A stretch of DNA of 45,599 bases, taken from the NCBI GenBank assembly GCA_021163545.1, contig JAGGTU010000045.1, forward strand, positions 1 through 45,599, read 5' to 3'. This stretch comes from a bacterium. Lineage in GTDB: Bacteria; Patescibacteriota; Minisyncoccia; Minisyncoccales; PEYH01. The position numbers and the translations under genes were made by a program. Below the pieces are notes generated by a model that worked only from the letters and a program-made list of their open reading frames with translations, made no database searches and had not been told where the DNA came from. Shown here piece by piece: positions 8,184 to 16,511 of the stretch; within the stretch, counting starts at the first letter, position 1; each line of letters starts with the position of its first letter.

Positions 8184-9929
8184 TCATTTTTCTGGGATGT
8201 AGTAAATAAATATTGAATTACCCGCCCGAGCTACAGGTTGATATTCTTCCAGCCATTTATAATATTCCGCTGGTTGATCAAATCCTTTAATTGGCTTTCC
8301 AACCCCACCTTGTAAAAATGTAGCTGAAACAGCTAACCAACCTTTTGGTTTTTCTTTTTTTGGATCAAACTTCTGCCATCTTTGCCCCAGTCTGTATTCC
8401 ACATCGTCTCCGCCAAAATAATCTACATATATTTTCTGGATGTTTCTTTCTTCAACAAACTTCTGAAGTCTTTTTAAATCCTGACCCCAATCATAATTTG
8501 AATCAACAACATATTTATATCCATTTTTTGGTCCTCCAAAGGCTTCATTGAAATAAGAAAGGTAATGAGGAAAGCATAAGAGGGAACTTAAGACATACCA
8601 GAGCGCCAACACTCCCACAAATCCTAAAAATACTTTTTTCTTTTTTTTCTCTAATTTCTCATAAACTGATTTTACCCCACAGACAGTTAAAAGATAGGTA
8701 AATGGGAAAATTGGTAAAAGGTGTCTTACGCCGATATTTAGGTTGCCAGTAATAGAAGTAAACCAATAAATAACAAAGAAAAGCAAGAAGGCAAGAAGTT
8801 CAAAATTGGCAATCATGCATTGTCGCAGATGGATACCTCTTAGGTGTTTAAGTTGGAGAAGATAAAACCCTGCTAAAAAAAGCATTAAAATAATCAATCC
8901 CAAAGGCACTTTCATGAGAAATACTAAAGGAAAGTAATATTTTATGCCGCCTCCTGAGACAGTTCCAAGAAAATAAACAGTGTTGCCATAACTTACTCTC
9001 TGTGTTGCCATTAAGAGACCTAAAAGATAATGAGCAAGCGGTCTTGTGAAATTATTCTTTGTCATCCAGATGCAAAGATTTTTTAAGGGCTTCCATGGGC
9101 TCGAAGCGAGAATTTCTTGAGTGTCAGCGATTTGTTTCTCTTGGGGATAGGCGAATGTATGGAAATAATAAAAAGGCCAGATAATCAATACTACCGCTAC
9201 AATGCCCGCGCAGATTGCCTTAATGATATATTGGGCTAAATTCTTCCAATTAAAACCGGTCTTTAAAAGTGGCCATAGAATAACAATGATGCCAAAAAAC
9301 GGAATCAAAAGAATTAAAGAAAATTTTATAAGAAGCGCCGCTCCCAGAACAATTCCAGCCATGATCAAGTTCTTCCAGTTTGGATTTTTTAAAAAGTAAA
9401 TCCAAAAATAGGTCGCTAAAATTGCTCCAAAGGCGGCTCCAACATCTGTGGTGACCAATCTTCCATGTGCCAAAATAGTAGGGGAGAGGGCAGCAAAAAT
9501 TAAAGCTAGAATTGCAAATTTTTCCCCAACAAGTTTTTTTGCCCAAAAATATATAAACCAACAGAAAAGCATCATTACAATTATCATTGGAATTCGAGCA
9601 AAAAACATTATCTGATCTGGGTTATTTCCTGATTTAAAGATAAACTGATTACCAAACCACCATTGATTATTTACGCCTTCTGTCCATGAGGGATGATTTT
9701 CAGGAAAATTCAGATTTAGAAACATTAAAGGAAAAGCTGCCAAATCTTTGATTAAAGGAGGATGTTCGGGGTTTAAGCGATAGTCATTCTTATAAAGGTA
9801 AGAAAAACCCGCAGGAATATGCGCAAGCTCATCCATTGTTAGAGAAATTTCTCTTGCAGAGAAAAAAGCCAAAAAGAAGGCAACCAATAATATTGAGGCA
9901 ATTAAGCAATAAAGATATATTTTCTTCAT
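8184..9929 (-). CDS. ArnT/PMT-family membrane glycosyltransferase (first of a pair)
   Basis: A 581-residue polytopic protein of the GT-C fold, which transfers sugars from polyprenyl-phosphate donors outside the membrane. It begins with a membrane helix followed by the first extracellular loop holding the catalytic acidic pair (TMDELAHIPAG) and NPEHPPLIKDLA, typical of PMT/ArnT families. About ten further helices follow. The C-terminal soluble part contains DSNYDWGQDLKRL, frequent in this group. It lies 15 bp downstream of a second, divergent GT-C gene; the two are probably co-transcribed. Acceptor (protein, lipid or glycan) is unknown. Confidence 0.82.
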   Translation of the reverse strand: MKKIYLYCLIASILLVAFFLAFFSAREISLTMDELAHIPAGFSYLYKNDYRLNPEHPPLIKDLAAFPLMFLNLNFPENHPSWTEGVNNQWWFGNQFIFKSGNNPDQIMFFARIPMIIVMMLFCWFIYFWAKKLVGEKFAILALIFAALSPTILAHGRLVTTDVGAAFGAILATYFWIYFLKNPNWKNLIMAGIVLGAALLIKFSLILLIPFFGIIVILWPLLKTGFNWKNLAQYIIKAICAGIVAVVLIIWPFYYFHTFAYPQEKQIADTQEILASSPWKPLKNLCIWMTKNNFTRPLAHYLLGLLMATQRVSYGNTVYFLGTVSGGGIKYYFPLVFLMKVPLGLIILMLFLAGFYLLQLKHLRGIHLRQCMIANFELLAFLLFFVIYWFTSITGNLNIGVRHLLPIFPFTYLLTVCGVKSVYEKLEKKKKKVFLGFVGVLALWYVLSSLLCFPHYLSYFNEAFGGPKNGYKYVVDSNYDWGQDLKRLQKFVEERNIQKIYVDYFGGDDVEYRLGQRWQKFDPKKEKPKGWLAVSATFLQGGVGKPIKGFDQPAEYYKWLEEYQPVARAGNSIFIYYIPEK

Positions 9930-9944
9930 ATTGAATAAATTTAA

Positions 9945-11516
9945 TTATAAAATCTCAAAACTAATTATGGGGTAGTCTTTTTTTATTTTACCTTGGGGAT
10001 ACTGTTTTTTTAACTGTTCCAAAATTGTTTCATCTTCTTTCATTAAAAGAATCAAAGATCTTTTTTCTGCTTTTATCTTATCTACATCTTCTGGCTTCAA
10101 ATACACGGCTCTTATTTCTCCGTATTTTGAGATTTCCTCAAAGACTAATGTTTGTGCTGGCATGGGTATTCCATTTAACCAAGAGACAGGCACACCGTCT
10201 TCATTTACAATCACATATCTTTTTACATCTTCTTCAAAAGAGGTAAGATATTCTCCCATTTGAACAAAATTCTTACAAAAAGCCCCTTTTACATTTTCGT
10301 TTTTGGCGAACAAAATAAAGTATCGATTAGCTTGATTTGATAAAACAAAAAGAAGAAAGACAATAGCCAGCGTTTTTAAGAACAAGGGAGCAAATTTGTA
10401 TTGTGTGAGTATTTTTCTTATTTTTTCATACACCCAAAGAGCTGCAAATCCGACAAAGATATATACAAAAGGAATGGTACCAATTGTACGGAGAGAGTGG
10501 GGGATACCTTCATAAGTTAAAATGCCCGGCAAAAGGAAAACAAAGAAGCCAAAAAGAGGGATAAAATAAAAGAAAGCTCGTTTGTTTTTCTCTTCAAGAA
10601 AAACAAAAAACCTATTTACAAAGATCAAAATACCTACAAGAAAGAGAATACCTATTGGCCAAAATAATTGAGGAGCGCCAGAGATGTTGTGCCGCCAGTT
10701 TCTATCGCCAGCAAAATTAAACATTAAAAGATGTTTAAATAAGCTCTCTCGAAAAGCGCTTATAAAGTCTTTCTGGGAAAAAATTGAGATGGGGCCTAAT
10801 CTTCCAAAAAAATCTTGCGGATGATAAAGAAAATAAATACCCAAAGGAAGGGCAACTAAAAAAGTCGGAAGTAGGAATTTTGCGCTCAAAATTATAAATT
10901 GTTTTAAATTTTTTCTTCTTCCAATCACCAAAAGATATAACCAGATGGCCAACAGAAAGAATACCCCTAACCTAAAAGAAGAATATGTATAAAACCCAAG
11001 ACCAAAGAATATACCTGATAGAATTATCGCCCACCCCTTTTGTCTTCGATATCCTAACAACAAAAAATAAAGCCAAAACGTCAAAACAAACGGCAAAAGA
11101 ATGCCTCTGAAACCAATTCTTGAGAAATTTGTATGCCAAAAAGATGTTGCCAGAAAGAACGAAGCCAACAAAGAGACTATGTCTCTTTTTTCTTCACCAA
11201 GATGATAGAATATTTCTTTTGAAAATAGGTATAATCCTAAAACTGTGAGAACTCCAAAAAAAACAGAGACAAATCTTAGTGAAAAGGTGCTTGTGCCAAA
11301 AATCTTAAAAGAAAGAAATACTAAATTAATAAATAGCCCTTCCCTTCCGTTATTTTCAGGATAAAAAATTTTACCCGGAAATAAATAGGCCTCATTTGCA
11401 TTAATTGCTTCATCCGGATAAAGTCCCGGGGGAATAGATTTAAGTTGCCAAAGACGGAAAAAAGAGGCGACAAAAAGAATGAAAAATAAAAGACAAATTT
11501 TAGTTTTTTTGGCCAT
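9945..11516 (-). CDS. ArnT/PMT-family membrane glycosyltransferase (second of a pair)
   Basis: A 523-residue polytopic GT-C protein. It has an N-terminal helix, then the catalytic loop PGLYPDEAINANEAYLF and NGREGLFINL, and roughly ten more helices, with an extracytoplasmic C-terminal tail. The Asp-Glu pair matches the general base position of the family. It is the promoter-proximal gene of the pair. The ATG is preceded by TAAAAT six bases upstream in a run of A/T, compatible with a leaderless start, though the -35 is not clear. Sugar donor and acceptor are unknown. Confidence 0.8.
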   Translation of the reverse strand: MAKKTKICLLFFILFVASFFRLWQLKSIPPGLYPDEAINANEAYLFPGKIFYPENNGREGLFINLVFLSFKIFGTSTFSLRFVSVFFGVLTVLGLYLFSKEIFYHLGEEKRDIVSLLASFFLATSFWHTNFSRIGFRGILLPFVLTFWLYFLLLGYRRQKGWAIILSGIFFGLGFYTYSSFRLGVFFLLAIWLYLLVIGRRKNLKQFIILSAKFLLPTFLVALPLGIYFLYHPQDFFGRLGPISIFSQKDFISAFRESLFKHLLMFNFAGDRNWRHNISGAPQLFWPIGILFLVGILIFVNRFFVFLEEKNKRAFFYFIPLFGFFVFLLPGILTYEGIPHSLRTIGTIPFVYIFVGFAALWVYEKIRKILTQYKFAPLFLKTLAIVFLLFVLSNQANRYFILFAKNENVKGAFCKNFVQMGEYLTSFEEDVKRYVIVNEDGVPVSWLNGIPMPAQTLVFEEISKYGEIRAVYLKPEDVDKIKAEKRSLILLMKEDETILEQLKKQYPQGKIKKDYPIISFEIL

Positions 11517-11556
11517 TATTTTATTTTAACTAAAAAGAAGGAAAAATAAACCACAA

Positions 11557-11595
11557 ACAAAAAGCCCACAAAAGAGAAAATCTCTTTTGTGGGCT
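11557..11595 (-). terminator. Strong intrinsic terminator of the lipid-kinase-like gene
   Basis: A perfect 15-bp stem (AGCCCACAAAAGAGA at 11563-11577 and its complement at 11581-11595) with a 3-base loop. Read on the minus strand it is followed by TTTTTG. The stem overlaps the stop codon of the gene it follows. Confidence 0.9.
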
Positions 11596-12496
11596 AAGGA
11601 ACGAAGACCTCAAGCATCCTTTTAAGTATATCTATTTCAAAATAAGTAGCAGGCATTATTGTTTCTCCATCTACTTGAGCATTTATTGGAGTAGCAGACT
11701 TAACAGTCATTTTTGTAAATTGGAAGATTCTAAATGTAGGATCAAGGATATGAGCACCTTGCCACACAGAATATGCCTTTCTTAATATAGACCATTTGCT
11801 TAGTGGAAGAACAACACATGCGTCTAAAAAGCCATCATCAATTTTTGCTTGAGGGTTTATCTTGAAACCGCCTCCGTAACGAAAACTATTTGTAATTGAA
11901 AGCATAAAAACTTCTCCAGCAAGACTTGATCTATTACTCTCAATTTTTATCTCTATTGGTTCAAATCGGGTCCAAGGCAAAAAGAAGTAAAGAAGAGCAA
12001 TCACATAGCACCATTTTGCATCCAAAGGCAGGAGGTATCTTTTTAACCGCTTCATCTTTGGCCGAATCTTAAGATCTTGAAGCTGATTGATAAAAGCATC
12101 AAATCCAAAACTGACTGTGTTTACAAATAATCGGTCATTTATTTTGCCAAGATCTACCCGTTTTGTCTTACCCTGACCAATGATCTCAAGCGCCTTTTTG
12201 ATTTTTCTGGGTATTCCTAAGGCTGAGGCAAAATCTACACCACTGCCAAGAGGTATGAGTCCAACTTTTACGTTTTCAAGTGGTAAACACTGGAGACCGT
12301 GATGGAGTGTACCATCGCCACCACAAAAAATTACTGTATCAAAATTTGTATCTTGGAGAGCCTCTTTTCTATCTTTTCCAACAATAAACACTTCTCCTTT
12401 TCCAAGAACAGCATTTGCTGTTTTGATAAGAGTGTTCTGTTTTCTTTTGGAGATTCCCAACTGCGCCTCAGGATTAATTACCAAAAGGTATCTCAT
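11594..12496 (-). CDS. Diacylglycerol kinase-like (YegS/BmrU/LCB5 family) lipid kinase
   Basis: A 300-residue member of the DAGK catalytic family, which phosphorylates lipid hydroxyl groups. It starts with LLVINPEAQLG, has the glycine-rich nucleotide motif FCGGDGTLHHGL, the second signature PLGSGVDFASALGIP (usually P-x-GTxNDFAR; the Asn is Val here), then VDLGKINDRLFVNTVSFGFDA and YGGGFKINPQAKIDDG. ATG 12496 is set by a good AGGAGGTGA ribosome site; the GTG at 12505 lies inside that site. It is a single-gene unit ended by a strong terminator and is divergent from hrcA. The lipid substrate is not known. Confidence 0.87.
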   Translation of the reverse strand: MRYLLVINPEAQLGISKRKQNTLIKTANAVLGKGEVFIVGKDRKEALQDTNFDTVIFCGGDGTLHHGLQCLPLENVKVGLIPLGSGVDFASALGIPRKIKKALEIIGQGKTKRVDLGKINDRLFVNTVSFGFDAFINQLQDLKIRPKMKRLKRYLLPLDAKWCYVIALLYFFLPWTRFEPIEIKIESNRSSLAGEVFMLSITNSFRYGGGFKINPQAKIDDGFLDACVVLPLSKWSILRKAYSVWQGAHILDPTFRIFQFTKMTVKSATPINAQVDGETIMPATYFEIDILKRMLEVFVP

Positions 12497-12558
12497 CCAT
12501 ATCACCTCCTATAAAGAGCTTTATGATATTCTACAATAAAAAATGCCAAATAACAAGA

Positions 12559-12585
12559 TTAGCAGTCAAAAGTCTTGACTGCTAA
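12559..12585 (+). promoter_or_regulatory. CIRCE operator (HrcA binding site), variant arms
   Basis: TTAGCAGTC-N9-GACTGCTAA is a perfect inverted repeat with 9-nt spacing. The consensus CIRCE is TTAGCACTC-N9-GAGTGCTAA, so each arm differs by one compensated base. It lies 22 bp before hrcA and its right arm overlaps the -35. Confidence 0.92.
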
Positions 12586-12602
12586 TTCACGATTATTATA
12601 AT
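12575..12602 (+). promoter_or_regulatory. Heat-shock operon promoter overlapping CIRCE
   Basis: TTGACT (12575-12580), 16-bp spacer, TATAAT (12597-12602). The -35 is inside the CIRCE right half, so HrcA would block RNA polymerase. The expected start is about 12608-12611, at the hrcA ATGs, giving a leaderless transcript. Confidence 0.75.
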
Positions 12603-12607
12603 GAATA

Positions 12608-13333
12608 ATGATGATTGATATAACCCCTCGCCAGAAGAAGATTTTATTCAAAACAATTGAGGAATATATCAAAACTGCCCAACCAGTGAGTTCTTTAAGA
12701 TTGAATGAGCGATATAATTTCAATGTTAGCCCAGCCACTATCAGAAATGAGATGATGGAGTTATCAAGAAAAGGTTTACTCTTTCGTCCTTATAGTTCCT
12801 CGGGCAGAATACCTACAGATAGAGCCTATCTTTTCTTTGTAGAGGAATTTATCAAAAACGTAAAACCTCATAAAAATCTACTTAAGGAGCTAAAAGAAAT
12901 TAAAACGAGCCTAGATGATTTACTAGACTTTTCACAACATCTGACCAGAATTTTGAATGAATTTTCCTCAAGCTTGGTATTAAATTATCTTTTTGAAAAA
13001 GACCTTTTATGGGAGGAAGGGTGGACAGATGCTTTACTTGAGCCAGAATTTTCAGATAGAAATTGCGTAAAAAAATTTGCAAGACTAGTTGAAGAAACAG
13101 AACGTAAAATCCAAGATATTTTTTACAATGAGCCTTTTAGAAGTGTAAAAGTATTTGTAGGAAAAGATAACCCGATTAACAAATGCGATGAGTTTAGTAT
13201 AATTGTCTCGCGAGTAAAAATTCCAAAAACTCAAAAAGGTGCCTGCGTTATACTTTTGGGACCAAAAAGGATGCCCTATAAGAGAAATTTACAAGCCATT
13301 TATACATTACTTGAGTTTGTTGAAAAAATATGA
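12608..13333 (+). CDS. hrcA: Heat-inducible transcription repressor HrcA (short form)
   Basis: The repressor of class I heat-shock genes, binding CIRCE. The N-terminal winged helix is clear: PRQKKILFKTIEEYIKTAQP, then VSPATIRNEMMELSRKGLLF and SSGRIPTDRAY. The length is 241 residues against roughly 340 for typical HrcA, and the middle/C-terminal GAF-like region is shortened, though PFRSVKVFVGKDNPI and a C-terminal GPKRMPYKRN segment remain. Start at ATG 12608 or the adjacent 12611. Its stop overlaps grpE (ATGA). An autoregulated operon with the CIRCE just upstream is expected. Confidence 0.92.
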   Translation: MMIDITPRQKKILFKTIEEYIKTAQPVSSLRLNERYNFNVSPATIRNEMMELSRKGLLFRPYSSSGRIPTDRAYLFFVEEFIKNVKPHKNLLKELKEIKTSLDDLLDFSQHLTRILNEFSSSLVLNYLFEKDLLWEEGWTDALLEPEFSDRNCVKKFARLVEETERKIQDIFYNEPFRSVKVFVGKDNPINKCDEFSIIVSRVKIPKTQKGACVILLGPKRMPYKRNLQAIYTLLEFVEKI

Positions 13334-13848
13334 AGAAAGAAAAAAACTTGGAAAAGGAAATAGAGAAGCTGAAGAAAGAAATAGAAAAACTTAAAAAAGA
13401 GAAAGAAGAGTATTTAGCAGGATGGCAAAGAGAAAGAGCCAATCGCTTAAATTATATAAAGGAAGAAAAAGAGAGATTAAAGGAGTCTTTAGAAGTGGCA
13501 AATGAGGGTTTAGTTTTAAAACTTCTTTCTGTTTTAGATAGTTTTAAAAGAGCAGAAGAAGTAATCCCGCAAGACCTAAAAGGAAACCAAATTATTCGAG
13601 GTTTTTTACAAATTAAGAATCAGCTGAAAGAGATTTTAGAGAAAGAAGGATTGGAGGAAATTCAGGTAGAAGTAGGGGAGAAATTTAATCCAGAAATTCA
13701 TGAGGCGGTGGGCGCAATTGAAGAAAAAGATTTACCTGAAGACGTTGTCGCTCAGGTTTTGGAAAAGGGGTATAAGTTTAAAGGGAGGGTAATTCGTCCA
13801 GTGAAAGTAAAAATTTCTTTCAAAAAGGTCGAAAAAAATAAAAATTAA
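13330..13848 (+). CDS. grpE: Nucleotide exchange factor GrpE
   Basis: A 172-residue co-chaperone that releases ADP from DnaK. It has a charged N-terminal coiled coil (heptads of EKEIEKLKKEIEKL, about 5-45), then GWQRERANRLNYIKEEKERL, a four-helix region with LLSVLDSFKRA, and the beta-wing signature GEKFNPEIHEAVGAI with a C-terminal VIRPVKVKI. It overlaps hrcA by 4 bp, so translation is probably coupled. Length and order of elements are normal for the family. Confidence 0.95.
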   Translation: MKKEKNLEKEIEKLKKEIEKLKKEKEEYLAGWQRERANRLNYIKEEKERLKESLEVANEGLVLKLLSVLDSFKRAEEVIPQDLKGNQIIRGFLQIKNQLKEILEKEGLEEIQVEVGEKFNPEIHEAVGAIEEKDLPEDVVAQVLEKGYKFKGRVIRPVKVKISFKKVEKNKN

Positions 13849-13866
13849 AAATTATTCTGGCGGCTT

Positions 13867-14304
13867 ATGGCCTTAGTACCCTACAACCCCTTTAGAGATA
13901 TAGAAAGATTTTTTGATGAATGGGCAGCAAAATTTGATGAACTTTCCTTTCCAGAAATTTCCTTAATAGAGGAACCAAAGATGGATATTTACGAGAAGGA
14001 TGGGAAACTTGTAGCAGAAATTGCTATGCCTGGAGTTGATCCGAAGTCTATTGATGTTTCAGTAGAAGATAATGTATTAAGGGTGGAGGCAAAAAAAGAG
14101 GAGAAGGTTGAGGAGAAGAAAAAGAATTATTATAGAAAAGAGATCAAGGCCGGTTACCTCAAGAGAATGGTTGCCTTACCTGTTGATGTTGTTGGAGAAA
14201 AGGCTAAAGCTATATATCAAAATGGGGTTTTGAAAGTAGAAATTCCCAAAAAAGAAGAGAAAAAGAAAAAGGAAAAAAAGGTGCCTGTAAAAGTAGTAAA
14301 ATAA
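13867..14304 (+). CDS. Small heat shock protein, Hsp20/alpha-crystallin family
   Basis: A 145-residue ATP-independent holdase. An N-terminal arm (ALVPYNPFRDIERFFDEW) is followed by the alpha-crystallin domain from about 36 to 125, with PKMDIYEKDGKLVAEIAMPG, DNVLRVEAKKE and the signature YQNGVLKVEIPK. A Lys-rich tail ends in VPVKVVK, which could serve as the IxI-type C-terminal anchor. It starts 18 bp after grpE in the same operon and no SD is visible. Placement of hsp20 between grpE and dnaK couples it to HrcA control. Confidence 0.94.
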   Translation: MALVPYNPFRDIERFFDEWAAKFDELSFPEISLIEEPKMDIYEKDGKLVAEIAMPGVDPKSIDVSVEDNVLRVEAKKEEKVEEKKKNYYRKEIKAGYLKRMVALPVDVVGEKAKAIYQNGVLKVEIPKKEEKKKKEKKVPVKVVK

Positions 14305-14307
14305 ATT

Positions 14308-14362
14308 GGAGATTCTGACCCCCTCTTACTTTTAAACAAGTAGGAGGGGGGATTGAATCTCC
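14308..14362 (+). promoter_or_regulatory. Stable mRNA hairpin between hsp20 and dnaK
   Basis: GGAGATTC (14308-14315) pairs with GAATCTCC (14355-14362); inside, CCCCCTC-TTAC pairs with GTA-GGAGGGGG. There is no U-run after it, so it is not a standard terminator. It may attenuate, stabilise or act as a processing site separating hsp20 from dnaK on the operon mRNA. Confidence 0.6.
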
Positions 14363-14398
14363 AAAATAGAATTGAATAAAATTAATTTTCCCAAACTT

Positions 14399-16279
14399 AT
14401 GGCAAAAATACTTGGAATAGACCTAGGTACCACCAATTCAGCTATGGCCATTATAAAAGATGGTCAGCCCCAAATTATTGAGAATAGAGAAGGCGCAAGA
14501 GTCACTCCTTCTGTTGTTGCTTTGACAAAAAACGGAGAGAGACTGGTTGGGGTTTTGGCTAAAAGACAACAGATTACCAATCCAAAAAATACAATTTTCT
14601 CTGTAAAAAGACTTATTGGAAGAAGATTTGAAGATCCTGAGGTACAGAGAGATCTTAAGATTTTACCTTACGAGATTAGAAAAGCATCGGATGGAGGTGT
14701 GGAGGTAAAAATGGGAGATAAGTGGTATCGACCTTTTGAAATTTCAGCTATGGTATTGCAGAAATTAAAACATGATGCAGAAGAGAAATTGGGAGAAAAA
14801 ATAGATCAAGCAATTATTACTTGTCCTGCATATTTTGACGATTCCCAAAGAAAGGCTACAAAGCTTGCAGGAGAGATAGCCGGATTTGAGGTCAAAAGAA
14901 TTATTAACGAACCAACAGCTGCAGCCTTGGCCTATGGCCTAACTAAAAAAGAAAACCAAAAAATTGTTGTGTATGATTTTGGAGGAGGAACTTTCGATAT
15001 ATCAATTATTGAAACTGGAGATGATACAGTTGAGGTTAAAGCTACAGGAGGTGATACTCATCTTGGAGGAGATGATTTTGACCAAAAAATCATTGGTTGG
15101 CTGGTAGAACAATTTAAGAAAGACCAAGGAATTGATTTAAGAAAAGATCCTTTAGCCCTTCAGCGGTTAAAGGAAGCAGCAGAAAAAGCCAAAATTGAGC
15201 TCTCAACCACTTATGAGACAGAAATTAACCTTCCCTTCGTTACTTCTGATGCCTCAGGGCCAAAGCATCTTTATTACAAACTTACACGAGCTCAACTTGA
15301 GGAGATGGTAAAAGAATATGTAGATAAGTCTATTGAGCTTGTGAAGCAGACTTTAAAAGAGGCAAAGATGGAGCCAAAGGATATTGATGAAATCATTCTT
15401 GTTGGAGGACAAACAAGAATGCCATTAATTCAGCAGAGAATTAAAGAAATTTTTGGCAAAGAGCCTAGAAAAGATATCAATCCAGATGAGGTAGTTGCAA
15501 TTGGAGCAGCAATTCAAGGAGGAATTTTGCAAGGCGAGGTGAAAGATGTCTTACTTTTGGATGTTACTCCTTTATCTTTGGGCATTGAGACTTTGGGGGG
15601 TGTGAATACAATTTTGATTCCAAAGAATACCACTATTCCCACTGCAAAGACTCAGATTTTCTCAACTGCTCAAGATAATCAAACCTCAGTTGAGATTCAC
15701 GTGCTTCAAGGTGAAAGACCCATGGCAAAGGACAATAAATCTTTGGGAAGGTTTATCTTAGATGGCATTCCTCCTGCTCCAAGAGGCGTCCCTCAAATTG
15801 AGGTGACCTTTGATATCGATGCCAATGGTATTTTAACTGTTACCGCAAAAGATAAAGCAACAGGAAAGAGTCAATCTATAAGAATTGAGGGGTCTTTGGG
15901 TGTTTCAAAGGAAGAGGTTGAGAGAATGAAAAGAGAGGCGGAGATGCATGCAGAAGAAGATAGAAAGAAAAGAGAACTGGCAGAGACAAAGAATAATGCT
16001 GACGCAATAATTTACACTGCTCAAAAAACTTTAAAAGAATTTCAAGATAAGATTAAAGAGGAGGATAAGAAAAACATCGAAGAAAAGATTGAGAGTTTGA
16101 AGAAATTGAAAGAGAGTGATAATATAGAAGATATAAAGAGGGGTATTCAGGAGCTCTCGGAAACAATGCAAAGAATTGGAGCAGAGCTTTATAAATCTCA
16201 AGGAAGTTCTGGTAGTTCTCAGGAGGATTCCTCACAAGATGAAGGTGGGCCAAAAGAAGGAGAGTATAAAGAGAAATAA
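14399..16279 (+). CDS. dnaK: Molecular chaperone DnaK (Hsp70)
   Basis: A 626-residue Hsp70. ATPase signatures: GIDLGTTNSAMAI, VYDFGGGTFDISI and ILVGGQTRMPLIQQ. The interdomain linker is DVLLLDVTPLSLGIET, followed by the substrate-binding domain and the helical lid, with a Gly/Ser/Asp-rich tail (SSGSSQEDSSQDEGG). ATG 14399 (MAKILGIDLG) is chosen over an upstream TTG at 14372 because it matches the family N-terminus; no SD is evident. It follows the hairpin at 14308-14362 and is separated from dnaJ by a large structured spacer. Confidence 0.97.
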   Translation: MAKILGIDLGTTNSAMAIIKDGQPQIIENREGARVTPSVVALTKNGERLVGVLAKRQQITNPKNTIFSVKRLIGRRFEDPEVQRDLKILPYEIRKASDGGVEVKMGDKWYRPFEISAMVLQKLKHDAEEKLGEKIDQAIITCPAYFDDSQRKATKLAGEIAGFEVKRIINEPTAAALAYGLTKKENQKIVVYDFGGGTFDISIIETGDDTVEVKATGGDTHLGGDDFDQKIIGWLVEQFKKDQGIDLRKDPLALQRLKEAAEKAKIELSTTYETEINLPFVTSDASGPKHLYYKLTRAQLEEMVKEYVDKSIELVKQTLKEAKMEPKDIDEIILVGGQTRMPLIQQRIKEIFGKEPRKDINPDEVVAIGAAIQGGILQGEVKDVLLLDVTPLSLGIETLGGVNTILIPKNTTIPTAKTQIFSTAQDNQTSVEIHVLQGERPMAKDNKSLGRFILDGIPPAPRGVPQIEVTFDIDANGILTVTAKDKATGKSQSIRIEGSLGVSKEEVERMKREAEMHAEEDRKKRELAETKNNADAIIYTAQKTLKEFQDKIKEEDKKNIEEKIESLKKLKESDNIEDIKRGIQELSETMQRIGAELYKSQGSSGSSQEDSSQDEGGPKEGEYKEK

Positions 16280-16298
16280 TTGCCTGGGAAGTAATTTG

Positions 16299-16453
16299 AA
16301 AAAGCGCTCGGCAACAAAGTTTCAAAGTACCGGCTGCCCAAATCCCAGCGAGATTTGGCAGCCTGAGGCCCTGGGCGGCTGACTCCTCGCTTCGCTCGGA
16401 GACCGTGCTCAGCCGTCTCCGAGAGCTACTTTGAAACTTGTTGCCTCGCTTTT
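16299..16453. repeat. Large branched inverted-repeat element between dnaK and dnaJ
   Basis: AAAAAGCG plus GGCAACAAAGTTTCAAAGTA (16299-16329) pairs with TACTTTGAAACTTGTTGCC plus CGCTTTT (16427-16453), with small bulges. Inside, GGCTGCC/AAATC pairs with GATTTGG/CAGCC. Two arms are mutually exclusive: CGGCTGA with TCAGCCG, or CTCGGAGAC with GTCTCCGAG. The interior is GC-rich against an AT-rich background. There is no ORF of note. Confidence 0.75.
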
Positions 16454-16511
16454 ACAGGAATATCGCTATTCTCAATTAGCTCAAATAATATTGGCAACCA
16501 AATAAAAAATT

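Noticed and set aside
14308..14362. Rho-independent terminator between hsp20 and dnaK
   Set aside because: The stem is strong but it is followed by AAAATAG rather than a T-run on the plus strand.
16053..16382. Open frames on both strands over the dnaK tail and the following element
   Set aside because: They are antisense or out-of-frame shadows of dnaK and run into the structured spacer.
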